DNA from: Vicia villosa
Taxonomy: Eukaryota; Streptophyta; Magnoliopsida; Fabales; Fabaceae
Length of the DNA: 64,000 nt
Direction: 5' to 3'
Assembly (NCBI RefSeq): GCF_029867415.1
Contig: NC_081181.1
Coordinates: 117,863,888 to 117,927,887, forward strand
The position numbers and the translations under genes were made by a program. The number at the start of each line of letters is the position of its first letter. Within the stretch, counting starts at the first letter, position 1. A model generated the notes under the pieces. That model made no database searches, had not been told where the DNA came from, and saw nothing but the letters and a program-made list of their open reading frames with translations. Below are positions 34,753 through 47,521 of the stretch, piece by piece.

Positions 34753-35003
34753 AAGCCCAAGAGGAGGCTATCCGAGGGTCCTTGCATTGTAAGCCCAAGA
34801 GGAGGCTATGGGAGGGACAATCCAGGGTCCTTGCATTGTAAGCCCAAGAGGAGGCTATGGGAGGGTCACTCGTTTGTACAAAGCCCAAGGGGAGGCATGG
34901 TATAGTTGGTTTGAGCTCTTAGAGCGATTTCACCGGGAAACCATACTCTATGTCCTAACCTAAACTAGTGGAGATTCTTTGCACGAAGCCCAATAGGAGG
35001 CTA
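34753..35003. repeat. AGCC...GGCT hairpin repeats in LTR A
   Basis: AGCCCAAGAGGAGGCT recurs about five times (variants AAGGGG and AATAGG in the spacer). AGCC and GGCT form a short stem. Confidence 0.75.
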
Positions 35004-36642
35004 TGGGGAACCTAGTGTTGTACTAAGTTGAACAAGCACACATATCACACATATGAACAAACATGAACAGGTATGAACAATTATATATATGACAAAGTGT
35101 GTGTATATAATGGAGTTTATGAAGGAAATATACCTGTAAGCATGATCCATTTGTATACACGGGGGCTCGGGACTTATACTCGAGGAGAGGTCCTTTTGAG
35201 TTTATTCAAAGCTATGTAAACAGGTATTTACAAGGGCTCGGGACTTATACCTACATGGAGGCCCATGGTATATTTTTGGGAAGATTTAAAGAAACCTTCG
35301 TTTTTGGTTTGTTATTCAAAGTTTAAAAACGCATTGATTGAGATATGTACAAAAGGCGCACAATGAAATACCTAATTTCATGTACTGGAATGGGTATGTA
35401 CAAAAGGGGCTTGGGACTTATACCTACATGGAGGCCCATGGTATATTTTGAAAAGTTTTGAATAATTTGAAGTTTTGTTGTTTTGAAAATGATTTGAAAA
35501 TTATTTGAAAAGGTTTTGTTTTGAAGAAATTTTATTGTTTTGAAAACTGTACAAAAAGAAAAGAAATGGGACTTACACTCTCTAATATTCGAGAGGCCCC
35601 ACTGTTTTGAAAAACAATGAGTTGCATGATTTGAAAGTGAATTGATTACTGTTGTGAAAACAGTTGATTGAGTTTTAGGCTTACCTCGAAGAATGAGAAA
35701 ATTGGATTTCTGAGTTTGAGGTGTTACCTTGATATTTAGATGTTAGGCATCCACACCAGCAGAAAAGAACGTTGAATAAGCTCACAACTTTCAGCATTCC
35801 ATGATCATCCAGTAATTGTTTATGGATTTCTACAGCAAATGGAAGACCAAACAAAACAGACAAATCCAAAAGACAACAGAGAAATAATCTCGAAGTCTTG
35901 GATGAAGTGAGAAAATTCAAGTAAAATGTGCAACAGTAATCAAATATAAATTCAAATGATTAACTACACAAAATTATATGAAAATATCAAATTCAAACAA
36001 AATTAATCTAAGAAAAAGATATTTTTTTGTGGTTTTTTCATGAAAAGAGAAAATAATTAGAAACATAAATATAAACATGTATCTAATATATATTTTTTTG
36101 TTGTTTTAATAAGAATAAATAAAAAAAATACTTATAAACATATGAAAATATAAAAAACATATTTTTGTCATTTTTAATAAGGATTAGAAAATCAAAACTA
36201 AATCCTATATTTAAATTAAAATACTAATTCTTTTATAAAATCCTTTTAAAGAAAATCAAAGAGATAAAAAAAAAACTAGTAATGGGCCAAGGAGATGCTG
36301 AAATCAAATTGGGGGGTGCAGGTCCAACTAACTTGAGCTGGATAGTAAAAAAAAACAACTGGACCGGACCGGGTCGGGTCAGAAATGACCCGGATCCGCC
36401 CATGTTTTAGTTAAACAAACGGGTTGGAAAACCCTAAACAGCAAAAGAAAGAGGCAGCGCCTCTCTTCCACACTCTCACTTGTTTTACGAGTTTTTTTCT
36501 TTCTGGGAAAAGACAGAGACAACAAACTCATCTTCCCCCTCAGCTCTCTCACTCGATTTCACTTGCTCTCTCCATTGAAACAAAAAAACAACAGCAGCAA
36601 ACCCTCTCTGCTCAGGTCGTGAACAAATGAAGCTTTCGGTCT

Positions 36643-36647
36643 CACTC
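36643..36647. repeat. LARD target-site duplication, left
   Basis: CACTC, identical to 47517-47521. Confidence 0.9.
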
Positions 36648-39600
36648 TGTCGCAGGCTCGCGAAAAGATGAACAGAGTCGCCACCAATATATTTATCCCA
36701 TCGCGGGAAAGGAATATCAGAAAACCTAGAATAAAGAAAGGATAAGAAAAGTCTTGCGACCAGAGATCGGGTAAGAAGTCGGTTACGCAAGGGGAAGGTA
36801 CTAGCACCCCTCACGTCTGTGGTACTCCACAGGATCCACTTATGTTTGTTCTATTCTAAAGGGTGTATAAATCTAAAGCTTAATTACTAAGGGAATGCAT
36901 GCAAATGAATGAAAAAGAAACACGGGGTAAATAAGGTTTTTAAATAGTTGTGCTCGCTTAGGCCCCGCGACCCAATGCCTACGTATCCTTTTCAGGAATC
37001 AGAGCGCCGTAGTTCGGCTCTTTAGTTTTTGTTTGTTTTTGTGTTTTTTAGTTGAACAGTTACATTCGCACTCCGCTGCTCGACCTCTGGAGTCTTAAGC
37101 TGGGAATGGAGCGGAAATAACGTGTCCGATTAGGAGAAAGAATGCCCTGAAGGCAAGAGAAAGGATGCCTCGGAGGCAAGAGAAAGAAGAGAGAAACTTG
37201 GTTTGTGTCTTTTAGACGTAATTCCATGATGAACAAAACCCAATACAAGGCTTCGCACCACTTCATTACTTTGTTTAGGTCTGAGCCTTTATTAGATATT
37301 TTGGATGTTTTTGGTTGAGTGTTTTTTAAGGGATTTTAATCTGCGAGTTGAATCACATAGAATGTATGATGTCAAAGAAACAGATTAGGGAATGAATCCC
37401 ACTCATTTCTCTACATGGATAGAGAAACAGATTAGGGAATGAATCCCACTCATTTCTCTAATAATCGAGAAACAGATTAGGGAATGAATCCCACTCATTT
37501 CTCTTTGTAGTGATCGAGAAACAGATTAGGGAATGGATCCCACTCATTTCTCTCTCACTAAGTGTTCGAGAAACAGATTAGGGAATAAATCCCACTCGTT
37601 TCTCTCCCACTTTTAATGTGATTCGCCTCTTCCTTTGTTAAGTGTTTTAAAGTTGAAAAGGAAAAGAAACTAGCCTAAGTATGAAGGGAATTTCTAAGTC
37701 CTAATGTTGTCATGGTTTCTACCTAAAGGTTAGGAATAAAGGAACATGGAAAATAAAGCCACAATTAGAAGTCATAAGTAAGATACATGAGCAAAATTGA
37801 GAATGATATAATGGTACCAAATTACACACAAGCATGAAGCAACAAGTCAAAAATATAGTACAAAAGTGACCTAAAAATACTACTATTTTTATATTGATTT
37901 TATGGGAGAAATTGAATTACAAGTCAAGTAAAAGACTAAAACAAATAGCCTAAAACTAATATTTTTTGTGATTATTTTTTTATGTCAAAAATTGTATTAA
38001 AAGTCTAAAAACAAAAGGAAAAGTCAGCATTTTTATTACTAAAAGAAAATGATAAAAAACTAACTAAAATTTCTTAATTAAGAAGGAGACAGAGGGGTGT
38101 AATATGAATTGCATGGTGTGATTAGCAAACAGGGCGCAGGGCCCAACAGAGTTGTTTTTGTTACAGATTTTGTTCATATTTTTGTATGCAAAAGTGATGG
38201 TGACGGGCCAAAGGGGGTGTGAATCAGCAAAACGGCCCAAGATTGATTATTGATCCAAGTTTATTCAGATTATATTTCCATATAGAAAATAAAATAAAAA
38301 AGAAAAATAAATAGAGATAACAAAAAAAGGGAAATTGAGGTCTAGGGTTAGTACCGGTGTGACGTTCCCAATTCTCTTCACCCAACGAACTCAGCGGCGG
38401 CGGCGCCCTCTCTCGTCTCCGATCGAAGCAACCTCAATCGTCTTTCTTTGATCTTCTTTCGTCATGAACGTACGCTTCACCTTCTCCTAAATACTCTGAA
38501 TGAATTTCTTCTCTCTTCTTCCGCGTGTGGTTGTTGTTATGAATCGTGAACAGAGAAACGGCGACTCGATCGCGAGATGATGATGATGAACATGTTTGTT
38601 CTTGCGGTTCTGAAATCAAAGTGAAGGTCACGATTGCGTGGCTTGGCGAAATAAACGCGAGGAACACTTCTATTCAGGTAATTTCTCTTGCTCTATTCCT
38701 CTTTGCGCTATCTTCTTCTTCTTCTCGTGTTCTGAATCTTGTTCTGTATTTTCTTTGTTTGATGAATCTTCGAATGAGCTATGGTGTTGTTGTTGAGACT
38801 TATGGGAGATTGACAATGAACATGATGAGGAATAATGAATACTGGATATTGTTCTATGGATTCGGTGAAAGTCAATTGATTGATAGGAGTTGAGGTGAAT
38901 AGCTGAGAGTCTGAATTCTGATGAAGATGATCGAGAATGAAGAAGAGATCCAATGGTGTAGAGTGGGAGAGAAGAAGATGAATGGTGATGATGGATTTGC
39001 AGAGGAACTGAAGTGTAAACTGAGATGGAAGAGTGAAGGGAGATGAGGATGGTGAGGTGAATTATGGAGAGTTGAAGATGAGGTGAAGATGGTGATGAAG
39101 TGAAGAGGGGCTGAGAGATGAAGCAAGGTTGAAGATGATGAAATGATGGAGATTGAAGGGTGAAGGTGGAAAATGGTCGAGGAGCTGAAAGAATGGATCA
39201 AGGCTCTGATTTATAGAGATTCTTCAGGTTCGTTTCTTTTCTGATTTTTGTTAATCTCTGTTAGATCCTTCTGTTAGGAGTCTGTTGAATCTGGTCGTTA
39301 TGACTTGGCTAGGTTGTTAGAAAACTGTTATGGTAGTTAGGGAATTGGTTAGAGGAAGTTATGAGAAGCTGAGTTTGTTATTTCGGTTATAGTTGGTCAT
39401 TGAGGTGGTTAAGTTAGTTACATGGCAGTTGGAGGTTAGTTATTTGTGGGAAAGTTTGTTATATCTATATTATTCCAATGATACAGGGGCTGAATGTGAT
39501 TTTATGGAGGGGCAGGGTTGTGTAATTTTTTTTTTGTATGAACCAAGTTTGTGTAAATGGCATGGACATACACTATGAATTTTGAAATTAAAACTCTTCT

Positions 39601-40079
39601 TTTTTCCTTATGAATGAATTATGCTTATCCGAACTTGACTAATACTTTGAATAATGATGAACATTTTAAATTCCAAGTAACTTGCTCTTCCAAGAAATCC
39701 ATGTATGTGAACCTTCCAACTTGAATTAATTATTTGATAACTCAAAATGCTTAAGGATCATAATTCACTTTAATTATTTTTGAGCCCAAATCTACTTCAA
39801 TCTCACTCCACTTGCATCTTTAATGAACCTCTTGAATTGGTGAAAGATGGAACCAGAAAAATAAAGCTAGAGAATGATGCAGCATATCTTGTTCAGGTGA
39901 TGACCACAAGCACATGAATAATTACTAAGAGCCACAGAGGAATCATTGTATCCAAGACCTTCGATCTCGTTTTCACCTTATCGATTAATGCATGATTTTA
40001 CTGATAACCTAAGATGTAAATGAATGAGATATGTGAGCCAATTAAGAATAATTAAATGGGCAAATTTTGGGGTGCAACA
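36648..40079 (-). repeat. 3' LTR of the LARD-like element
   Basis: 3432 bp, begins (minus strand) TGTTGCACCCC and ends CCTGCGACA. TATA box CTATAAAT on minus at 39209-39216. Confidence 0.93.
37372..37612. repeat. five hairpin units in LARD LTR (also 44810-45050)
   Basis: A unit of about 50 bp has nested arms: outer GAGAAA with TTTCTC, and inner GGGA with TCCC around ATGAA. Five copies with small changes; the same array is in the other LTR. Confidence 0.85.
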
Positions 40080-40097
40080 GCTGCCCCTATTTAATCG
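40080..40097 (-). promoter_or_regulatory. polypurine tract region of the LARD-like element
   Basis: AATAGGGGCAGC on minus directly abuts the 3' LTR. Its counterparts are at 49791 (AATAGGGGCATC) and 61056 (AACAGGGGCAGC). Confidence 0.75.
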
Positions 40098-40244
40098 TCT
40101 TTAACCTGAAGGAGAGATTGACGCTAGCCTTTCGATCCTTCAAGGTTGAAGAAGATTAAATTTCAAAAGAACCTGAAAATTTGCCTGATGAGAGATAGGA
40201 TCCATTGGGGAAAAGATGGTGTCAACTCCACTGAGGAATAATGT

Positions 40245-40946
40245 ATCAATTCTGGATTGATTAAATTAACTCTGGGTTAGAAATGAAATACACATCAACT
40301 CTGGGTTGAAAAAGAAAGGTGGGTCAACTCTGGGTCGAAGAATAAAGGAAAGTCAACTCGGGGTTGAGAAAGAAAGAAAGAAGATCAACTCTGGGTTGAG
40401 AGAAAGTAATTGGATAATGACTATGGGTTAAAAAAAATAAACGTCAACTCTGGGTTGAGTGGGAAGGATAAAAGGTGGCCGTCAACTCTGGGTTGAATGG
40501 GAAAGGAGAAGAATCAACTCTGGGTCGAATAAAAGATAACCGTCAACTCTGGGTTGAATGGGAAAAGAAGGTAACCGTCAACTCTGGGTTGAGAGGAAAA
40601 AGGTAAATGATAGCCGTCAACTCTGGGTTGAGTGGGAAAAAGAATTAATCAATTCTGGATTGAACAAAGGATAACCGTCAACTCTGGGTTGAGTGGGAAA
40701 GAAAGAAGATAACCGTCAACTCTGGGTTGAGTGGGAAAAGGATAAAAGATAACCGTCAACTCTGGGTTGAGTGGGAAAAAGAAATCAATAAGACATAACC
40801 GTCAACTCTGGGTTGCGTGGGAAAAGACAAAAGATAACCGTCAACTCTGGGTTGAGTGGGAAAAGGAAAAGATAATTAACTCGGGGCTAAAAATGAAAGG
40901 AAAATCAACTCTGGGTTGAACACAAAAACATCAACTCTGGGTTGAA
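40245..40946. repeat. minisatellite of TCAAC/GTTGA hairpins, LARD 3' UTR
   Basis: About 22 copies of the core TCAACTCTGGGTTGA, spaced 28-45 bp. The arms TCAAC and GTTGA enclose TCTGG. Two copies have TCAAT with ATTGA (40245 and about 40648), and one has TAAC with GTTA (40265). Position next to the purine tract is the hypervariable 3' UTR known in Ogre-type elements. Confidence 0.9.
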
Positions 40947-41779
40947 GAAAGATGACCATGATTGACTATGGGAGATGACACCACAATGGTAACTCTGAGT
41001 GATCCAATGGAATATCAATTGAATGCTTTGTAGGGACCTCATCTGATGAGTAACTTGGCTTATGCTTCATATGCAATGTTTCATTTGTTTTATGCACTTC
41101 TGGAGATGCAATGCAATGAGTTATATATGCAGTGTACTGATTGATTAGGATTTCTGCTTTGATGTGGAATAGATTAGGTGGAGTTCTGAAACTCTATTTG
41201 AGAATCAAGGTGGGGTGGATGCCCCTGATTTGTTGGTGATTGGATCATGCGGGAGAAATGATAATGAAAATGCAATGATATGCATGATGTATGTATGATT
41301 ATGAATGGAATGATTGTTTCCATGATACTAGGAGTGAATGGAGGGTTCCTTTGTGATAGGTTATTGCTTGGAGGATAGAGTTTGTGAAGGTGAGATGGAT
41401 TGACTCCTCGATACTTGTCTCGATATCTGACACTTGATTGAAGATGAAGAAATGACTTGTTTCTATCTTGCCCCAGCTTGTATGATCTTTTGAGATAGAA
41501 CTTCGATAATGCTTGAATCATGGAGATTTGAGATGGTCTGCCCCAGTGTAGATCATGGAATGAATGCCCCAGATTGAAAGGAACTCTTCCACTTAATGGA
41601 TGCTTGAGGTATTTGCTTTGTGGATGGCCAACCTTTGCCCTTGTAAGATTACTCGATAGAGTTTCAATGTTGAACTTTCCTTGGTATCAAGTACTTACTT
41701 TCAAGTTGGAGACAATTCTGTTTTGAAAAGGATAATGAGAATGCAATGCACATGTTAATCTCAAGAGAAGTTTATTTGT

Positions 41780-42700
41780 CAAAATGTTGTACTGATACTA
41801 ACACAAACGACACAGCAACATTAGGAGTCAGTTTTGACATGATTTTACAGTTTGTATGCTTTCAGAACGAACCCTGCTTCAATTAGGACTTTTGAGGGTT
41901 GTAACGTGGCCGGGTTCACGGTTTGAGAAACAAGGATAAAGGCTCAAGTTCTACTTAACCCACCCCTTCTTCGTGATGTTCTCCAGTCCTACGTTCAGTT
42001 AGTTTGACACGAGTGTTCATCTTTCAGGAAGGATTGTGATGGATGAGGATCCTTTGTAGCTTTGATGGAGGTGGCAGTCACCTTTTGGCGCTTTTGTTGA
42101 TGGTCATAACAACTTGTCCCTCGGAGGATTTTCTTTTGCTTTTGTCTTTTTGCTTTCCCTAACTTTTGCCTGGACAAAAAGTTTCTTTTGAATCTTGGTG
42201 TTCGTTGTCCAGCGGGATATGCCCTAATTTTTGCCTAAGTCATTTGCTTCAAAGTTTTTTTTTTTTTTTTTGACTTAGCGGGCTATTGCTTTTTTTTTTT
42301 TTGATCATGATTCTTAACTTTCATTCTTTTTGTCTCGTTCGGGAACAAGTTGTATGACTTTGATGATTGACTTGTTGAAAAAGTTGTGACTGCTTTTCTC
42401 GATGAATGAGAGACATCCATTGTGGATTGTGCTCTTCTTCTTTGTTATGAGAGATAGAATATGATTGATCCTCTGATGGAATATCTGAAAGTTGAGCGCT
42501 CGATCGCACTAACTGAAAACTACCCTGCCCCTGGTTAAGATGAAGGGTTTTGCATTTTTTTTGAAAAGAAACTACTACTCCATAGGCTCAAAAGGGTTTA
42601 CGAAGGTTTCACTCCCTTATAACTCCAGTGTTTAGGAATTGAAACAATGCCTGTACATCGTCAGCAGGATCCTTGTTCCAAAAGCATACAGTTAGTAATG
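41780..42700 (-). other. conserved non-coding block shared with element B
   Basis: Aligns by eye with 63000-63850, for example GTTGTAACGTGGC, GATAAAGGCTCAA, CCTTCTTCGTGATG and GGAATTGAAACAATGCCTGT. No conserved open frame. Confidence 0.8.
42162..42282 (-). other. two covarying stem-loops, LARD interior
   Basis: Arms TGGACAA (42171-42177) with TTGTCCA (42205-42211), and TAAGTCA (42236-42242) with TGACTTA (42271-42277). Each is preceded on + by CCCTAAYTTTTGCC and followed by GCGGG. Confidence 0.8.
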
Positions 42701-43263
42701 CATGTGTTTTTGATTTTCATCATTCTCCTTTTTTTAGTTGCTTAAGACAAATGAGTGAAGTATCAATGAACATAATGACAAAGATGAAATGATTTGAGAA
42801 AAACATGTATATTGCATTATTTTTATTTATTCAAACAGAATGGGTTTCTTACAATGAGAAGTACTTGATAACAACAAAAGCAATACAATTGACAGTACAT
42901 GAGAAATCTATACAATGGCAAGCTTGGCTTTATTTTGATGCACATGAAATGTTCTCTGACAAACACAAAATCTCCAGGCTCCATTGGTGGGAGGTGCCCC
43001 CTGAGGAGGCATGGGGTTCTTTGATAGTAGCTTGATCTTGTTTATAATCCCCCATGATTCTTTGTTCTGTGAGCTCTTGTCAAATATTGGTGTCGAGGAA
43101 TTGTCTTGTCTGATCTGATGGAGAGGAAGAATGTAGGAGTCTTGGTAACCATGGATGCATATGCATGAATGCAAAAATGTTAATGATGATGCAAATGCAG
43201 TAGGAATCAGGATCAAGGATCAAGGCCTCTTGTGATAATAACTTCTCATGGTCAATAAGATAT

Positions 43264-43517
43264 GGTCGAATCCTCTAGATTCAGAGGTTCGACGTTGCAT
43301 TATTGATAACTAGGCGGTGCATAAGTCAAAGATGGTCGAACCCTCCAGATTCAGAGGTTCGACGTTGATTGATTCTGATAAATAACTGATGTAAAACTTC
43401 TGTATAAGTCAAAGATGGTCGAATCCTCCAGATTCAGAGGTTCGACGTTGATTCAGGATAGATAACCTTTGCATAAGTCAAATAAGGTCGAACCTTCCAG
43501 ATTCAGAGGTTCGACGT
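43264..43517. repeat. four GTCGAACC/GGTTCGAC hairpins in the LARD 5' leader
   Basis: Four units of about 31 bp (starting 43264, 43334, 43417 and 43486), each with arms GTCGAACC or GTCGAATCC and GGTTCGAC. They lie about 550-820 bases from the primer site, in the region that becomes the RNA leader. Confidence 0.85.
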
Positions 43518-44065
43518 TGATTATGATAGATAGTATGAATGGGCATAGGGTGGGATGGAGGTATGTTTTCCTGCAAAACAAAGTTTCCCAACCCATCTCA
43601 CAGGTGTGATCTAGTACAAGGTAGGTCAAAAGGTCTCCAGCGTTAACAGTTCTCCTGAAACACCATCATTGTTGCAAATACATGCCAACAATGGTATCCC
43701 ATTTGAACCTCAACTGGTCGTGGGTCTCATGATCGCAATCAACAGAACCTGACATTCTGTTGGCGTCATGACTATCCACTCTATCCTAGGTAGCCTAAGT
43801 ATCACTCTGGCCTGGGTATTGGGCCTTTTACCTCATAAAACATCCCACCCAACCTGCAAACAGTGAAAATATGTGGCCCCCACGGGGACCCATAATATAG
43901 TCCAGGATGCGAGAAAATAAACATGATATGCGAGCAATAAATAGTCATGATATGCAAGGCATAAAGAAATAAAGCAATAAAGCGGTAAAGCAATAAAGCA
44001 ATAAATCAATAAATGAACACCCAAAGAAAAGAAAGCAAACACAAGCTAGGATCGACTAAGTTCGA

Positions 44066-44083
44066 TCCCCAGCAGAGTCGCCA
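44066..44083 (-). promoter_or_regulatory. primer-binding site (tRNA-Arg type) of the LARD-like element
   Basis: TGGCGACTCTGCTGGGGA on minus, two bases from the 5' LTR end. It is identical to the site at 57163-57180. Confidence 0.85.
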
Positions 44084-44085
44084 GC

Positions 44086-47000
44086 TGTCGCAGGCTCGCG
44101 AAAAGATGAACAGAGTCGCCACCAATATATTTATCCCATCGCGGGAAAGGAATATCAGAAAACCTAGAATAAAGAAAGGATAAGAAAAGTCTTGCGACCA
44201 GAGATCGGGTAAGAAGTCGGTTACGCAAGGGGAAGGTACTAGCACCCCTCACGTCTGTGGTACTCCACAGGATCCACTTATGTTTGTTCTATTCTAAAGG
44301 GTGTATAAATCTAAAGCTTAATTACTAAGGGAATGCATGCAAATGAATGAAAAAGAAACACGGGGAAAATAAGGTTTTTAAATAGTTGTGCTCGCTTAGG
44401 CCCCGCGACCCAATGCCTACGTATCCTTTTCAGGAATCAGAGCGCCGTAGTTCGGCTCTTTAGTTTTTGTTTGTTTTTGTGTTTTTTAGTTGAACAGTTA
44501 CATTCGCACTCCGCTGCTCGACCTCTGGAGTCTTAAGCTGGGAATGGAGCGGAAATAACGTGTCCGATTAGGAGAAAGAATGCCCTGAAGGCAAGAGAAA
44601 GGATGCCTCGGAGGCAAGAGAAAGAAGAGAGAAACTTGGTTTGTGTCTTTTAGACGTAATTCCATGATGAACAAAACCCAATACAAGGCTTCGCACCACT
44701 TCATTACTTTGTTTAGGTCTGAGCCTTTATTAGATATTTTGGATGTTTTTGGTTGAGTGTTTTTTAAGGGATTTTAATCTGCGAGTTGAATCACATAGAA
44801 TGTATGATGTCAAAGAAACAGATTAGGGAATGAATCCCACTCATTTCTCTACATGGATAGAGAAACAGATTAGGGAATGAATCCCACTCATTTCTCTAAT
44901 AATCGAGAAACAGATTAGGGAATGAATCCCACTCATTTCTCTTTGTAGTGATCGAGAAACAGATTAGGGAATGGATCCCACTCATTTCTCTCTCACTAAG
45001 TGTTCGAGAAACAGATTAGGGAATAAATCCCACTCGTTTCTCTCCCACTTTTAATGTGATTCGCCTCTTCCTTTGTTAAGTGTTTTAAAGTTGAAAAGGA
45101 AAAGAAACTAGCCTAAGTATGAAGGGAATTTCTAAGTCCTAATGTTGTCATGGTTTCTACCTAAAGGTTAGGAATAAAGGAACATGGAAAATAAAGCCAC
45201 AGTTAGAAGTCATAAGTAAGATACATGAGCAAAATTGAGAATGATATAATGGTACCAAATTACACACAAGCATGAAGCAACAAGTCAAAAATATAGTACA
45301 AAAGTGACCTAAAAATACTACTATTTTTATATTGATTTTATGGGAGAAATTGAATTACAAGTCAAGTAAAAGACTAAAACAAATAGCCTAAAACTAATAT
45401 TTTTTGTGATTATTTTTTTATGTCAAAAATTGTATTAAAAGTCTAAAAACAAAAGGAAAAGTCAGCATTTTTATTACTAAAAGAAAATGATAAAAAACTA
45501 ACTAAAATTTCTTAATTAAGAAGGAGACAGAGGGGTGTAATATGAATTGCATGGTGTGATTAGCAAACAGGGCGCAGGGCCCAACAGAGTTGTTTTTGTT
45601 ACAGATTTTGTTCATATTTTTGTATGCAAAAGTGATGGTGACGGGCCAAAGGGGGTGTGAATCAGCAAAACGGCCCAAGATTGATTATTGATCCAAGTTT
45701 ATTCAGATTATATTTCCATATAGAAAATAAAATAAAAAAGAAAAATAAATAGAGATAACAAAAAAAGGGAAATTGAGGTCTAGGGTTAGTACCGGTGTGA
45801 CGTTCCCAATTCTCTTCACCCAACGAACTCAGCGGCGGCGGCGCCCTCTCTCGTCTCCGATCGAAGCAACCTCAATCGTCTTTCTTTGATCTTCTTTCGT
45901 CATGAACGTACGCTTCACCTTCTCCTAAAGACTCTGAATGAATTTCTTCTCTCTTCTTCCGCGTGTGGTTGTTGTTATGAATCGTGAACAGAGAAACGGC
46001 GACTCGATCGCGAGATGATGATGATGAACATGTTTGTTCTTGCGGTTCTGAAATCAAAGTGAAGGTCACGATTGCGTGGCTTGGCGAAATAAACGCGAGG
46101 AACACTTCTATTCAGGTAATTTCTCTTGCTCTATTCCTCTTTGCGCTATCTTCTTCTTCTTCTCGTGTTCTGAATCTTGTTCTGTATTTTCTTTGTTTGA
46201 TGAATCTTCGAATGAGCTATGGTGTTGTTGTTGAGACTTATGGGAGATTGACAATGAACATGATGAGGAATAATGAATACTGGATATTGTTCTATGGATT
46301 CGGTGAAAGTCAATTGATTGATAGGAGTTGAGGTGAATAGCTGAGAGTCTGAATTCTGATGAAGATGATCGAGAATGAAGAAGAGATCCAATGGTGTAGA
46401 GTGGGAGAGAAGAAGATGAATGGTGATGATGGATTTGCAGAGGAACTGAAGTGTAAACTGAGATGGAAGAGTGAAGGGAGATGAGGATGGTGAGGTGAAT
46501 TATGGAGAGTTGAAGATGAGGTGAAGATGGTGATGAAGTGAAGAGGGGCTGAGAGATGAAGCAAGGTTGAAGATGATGAAATGATGGAGATTGAAGGGTG
46601 AAGGTGGAAAATGGTCGAGGAGCTGAAAGAATGGATCAAGGCTCTGATTTATAGAGATTCTTCAGGTTCGTTTCTTTTCTGATTTTTGTTAATCTCTGTT
46701 AGATCCTTCTGTTAGGAGTCTGTTGAATCTGGTCGTTATGACTTGGCTAGGTTGTTAGAAAACTGTTATGGTAGTTAGGGAATTGGTTAGAGGAAGTTAT
46801 GAGAAGCTGAGTTTGTTATTTCGGTTATAGTTGGTCATTGAGGTGGTTAAGTTAGTTACATGGCAGTTGGAGGTTAGTTATTTGTGGGAAAGTTTGTTAT
46901 ATCTATATTATTCCAATGATACAGGGGCTGAATGTGATTTTATGGAGGGGCAGGGTTGTGTAATTTTTTTTTGTATGAACCAAGTTTGTGTAAATGGCAT

Positions 47001-47516
47001 GGACATACACTATGAATTTTGAAATTAAAACTCTTCTTTTTTCCTTATGAATGAATTATGCTTATCCGAACTTGACTAATACTTTGAATAATGATGAACA
47101 TTTTAAATTCCAAGTAACTTGCTCTTCCAAGAAATCCATGTATGTGAACCTTCCAACTTGAATTAATTATTTGATAACTCAAAATGCTTAAGGATCATAA
47201 TTCACTTTAATTATTTTTGAGCCCAAATCTACTTCAATCTCACTCCACTTGCATCTTTAATGAACCTCTTGAATTGGTGAAAGATGGAACCAGAAAAATA
47301 AAGCTAGAGAATGATGCAGCATATCTTGTTCAGGTGATGACCACAAGCACATGAATAATTACTAAGAGCCACAGAGGAATCATTGTATCCAAGACCTTCG
47401 ATCTCGTTTTCACCTTATCGATTAATGCATGATTTTACTGATAACCTAAGATGTAAATGAATGAGATATGTGAGCCAATTAAGAATAATTAAATGGGCAA
47501 ATTTTGGGGTGCAACA
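44086..47516 (-). repeat. 5' LTR of the LARD-like element
   Basis: 3431 bp, nearly identical to 36648-40079. Differences seen: 44366 (A against T at 36928), 45202 (G against A at 37764), 45930 (G against T at 38492), and 9 against 10 T near 46965/39526. TATA box on minus at 46647-46654. Confidence 0.93.
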
Positions 47517-47521
47517 CACTC
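47517..47521. repeat. LARD target-site duplication, right
   Basis: CACTC, identical to 36643-36647. Confidence 0.9.

Larger units (their letters stand above)
36648..47516 (-). mobile_element. complete LARD-like non-autonomous LTR retrotransposon, 10.9 kb
   Basis: Two 3.43-kb LTRs (36648-40079 and 44086-47516) flank a 4.0-kb non-coding interior. The host duplication CACTC is at 36643-36647 and 47517-47521. On the minus strand the primer site TGGCGACTCTGCTGGGGA (44083-44066), complementary to tRNA-Arg as in Ogre elements, lies next to the 5' LTR, and the purine tract AATAGGGGCAGC lies next to the 3' LTR. No gag or pol frame exists. Large LTRs, a conserved non-coding interior and intact replication signals fit the LARD class. 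By eye the LTRs differ at three bases and one T-run, implying a very recent insertion. It sits inside LTR A. Confidence 0.93.

Noticed and set aside
37060..37266. 68-residue minus-strand frame repeated at 44498-44704
   Set aside because: The repetition is due to LTR identity, and no coding evidence was seen.
37372..37612. CRISPR-like array (regular repeats of about 50 bp in the LARD LTR)
   Set aside because: Plant DNA. Units are contiguous imperfect tandem repeats without unique spacers or cas genes.
38546..39201. Open frames in both LARD LTRs (38546-38893 and the identical 45984-46331; minus-strand 109-residue frame at 38872-39201)
   Set aside because: Identity between the two LTRs explains the duplicate. 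Composition is low-complexity leader sequence, with no domain and no conserved start.
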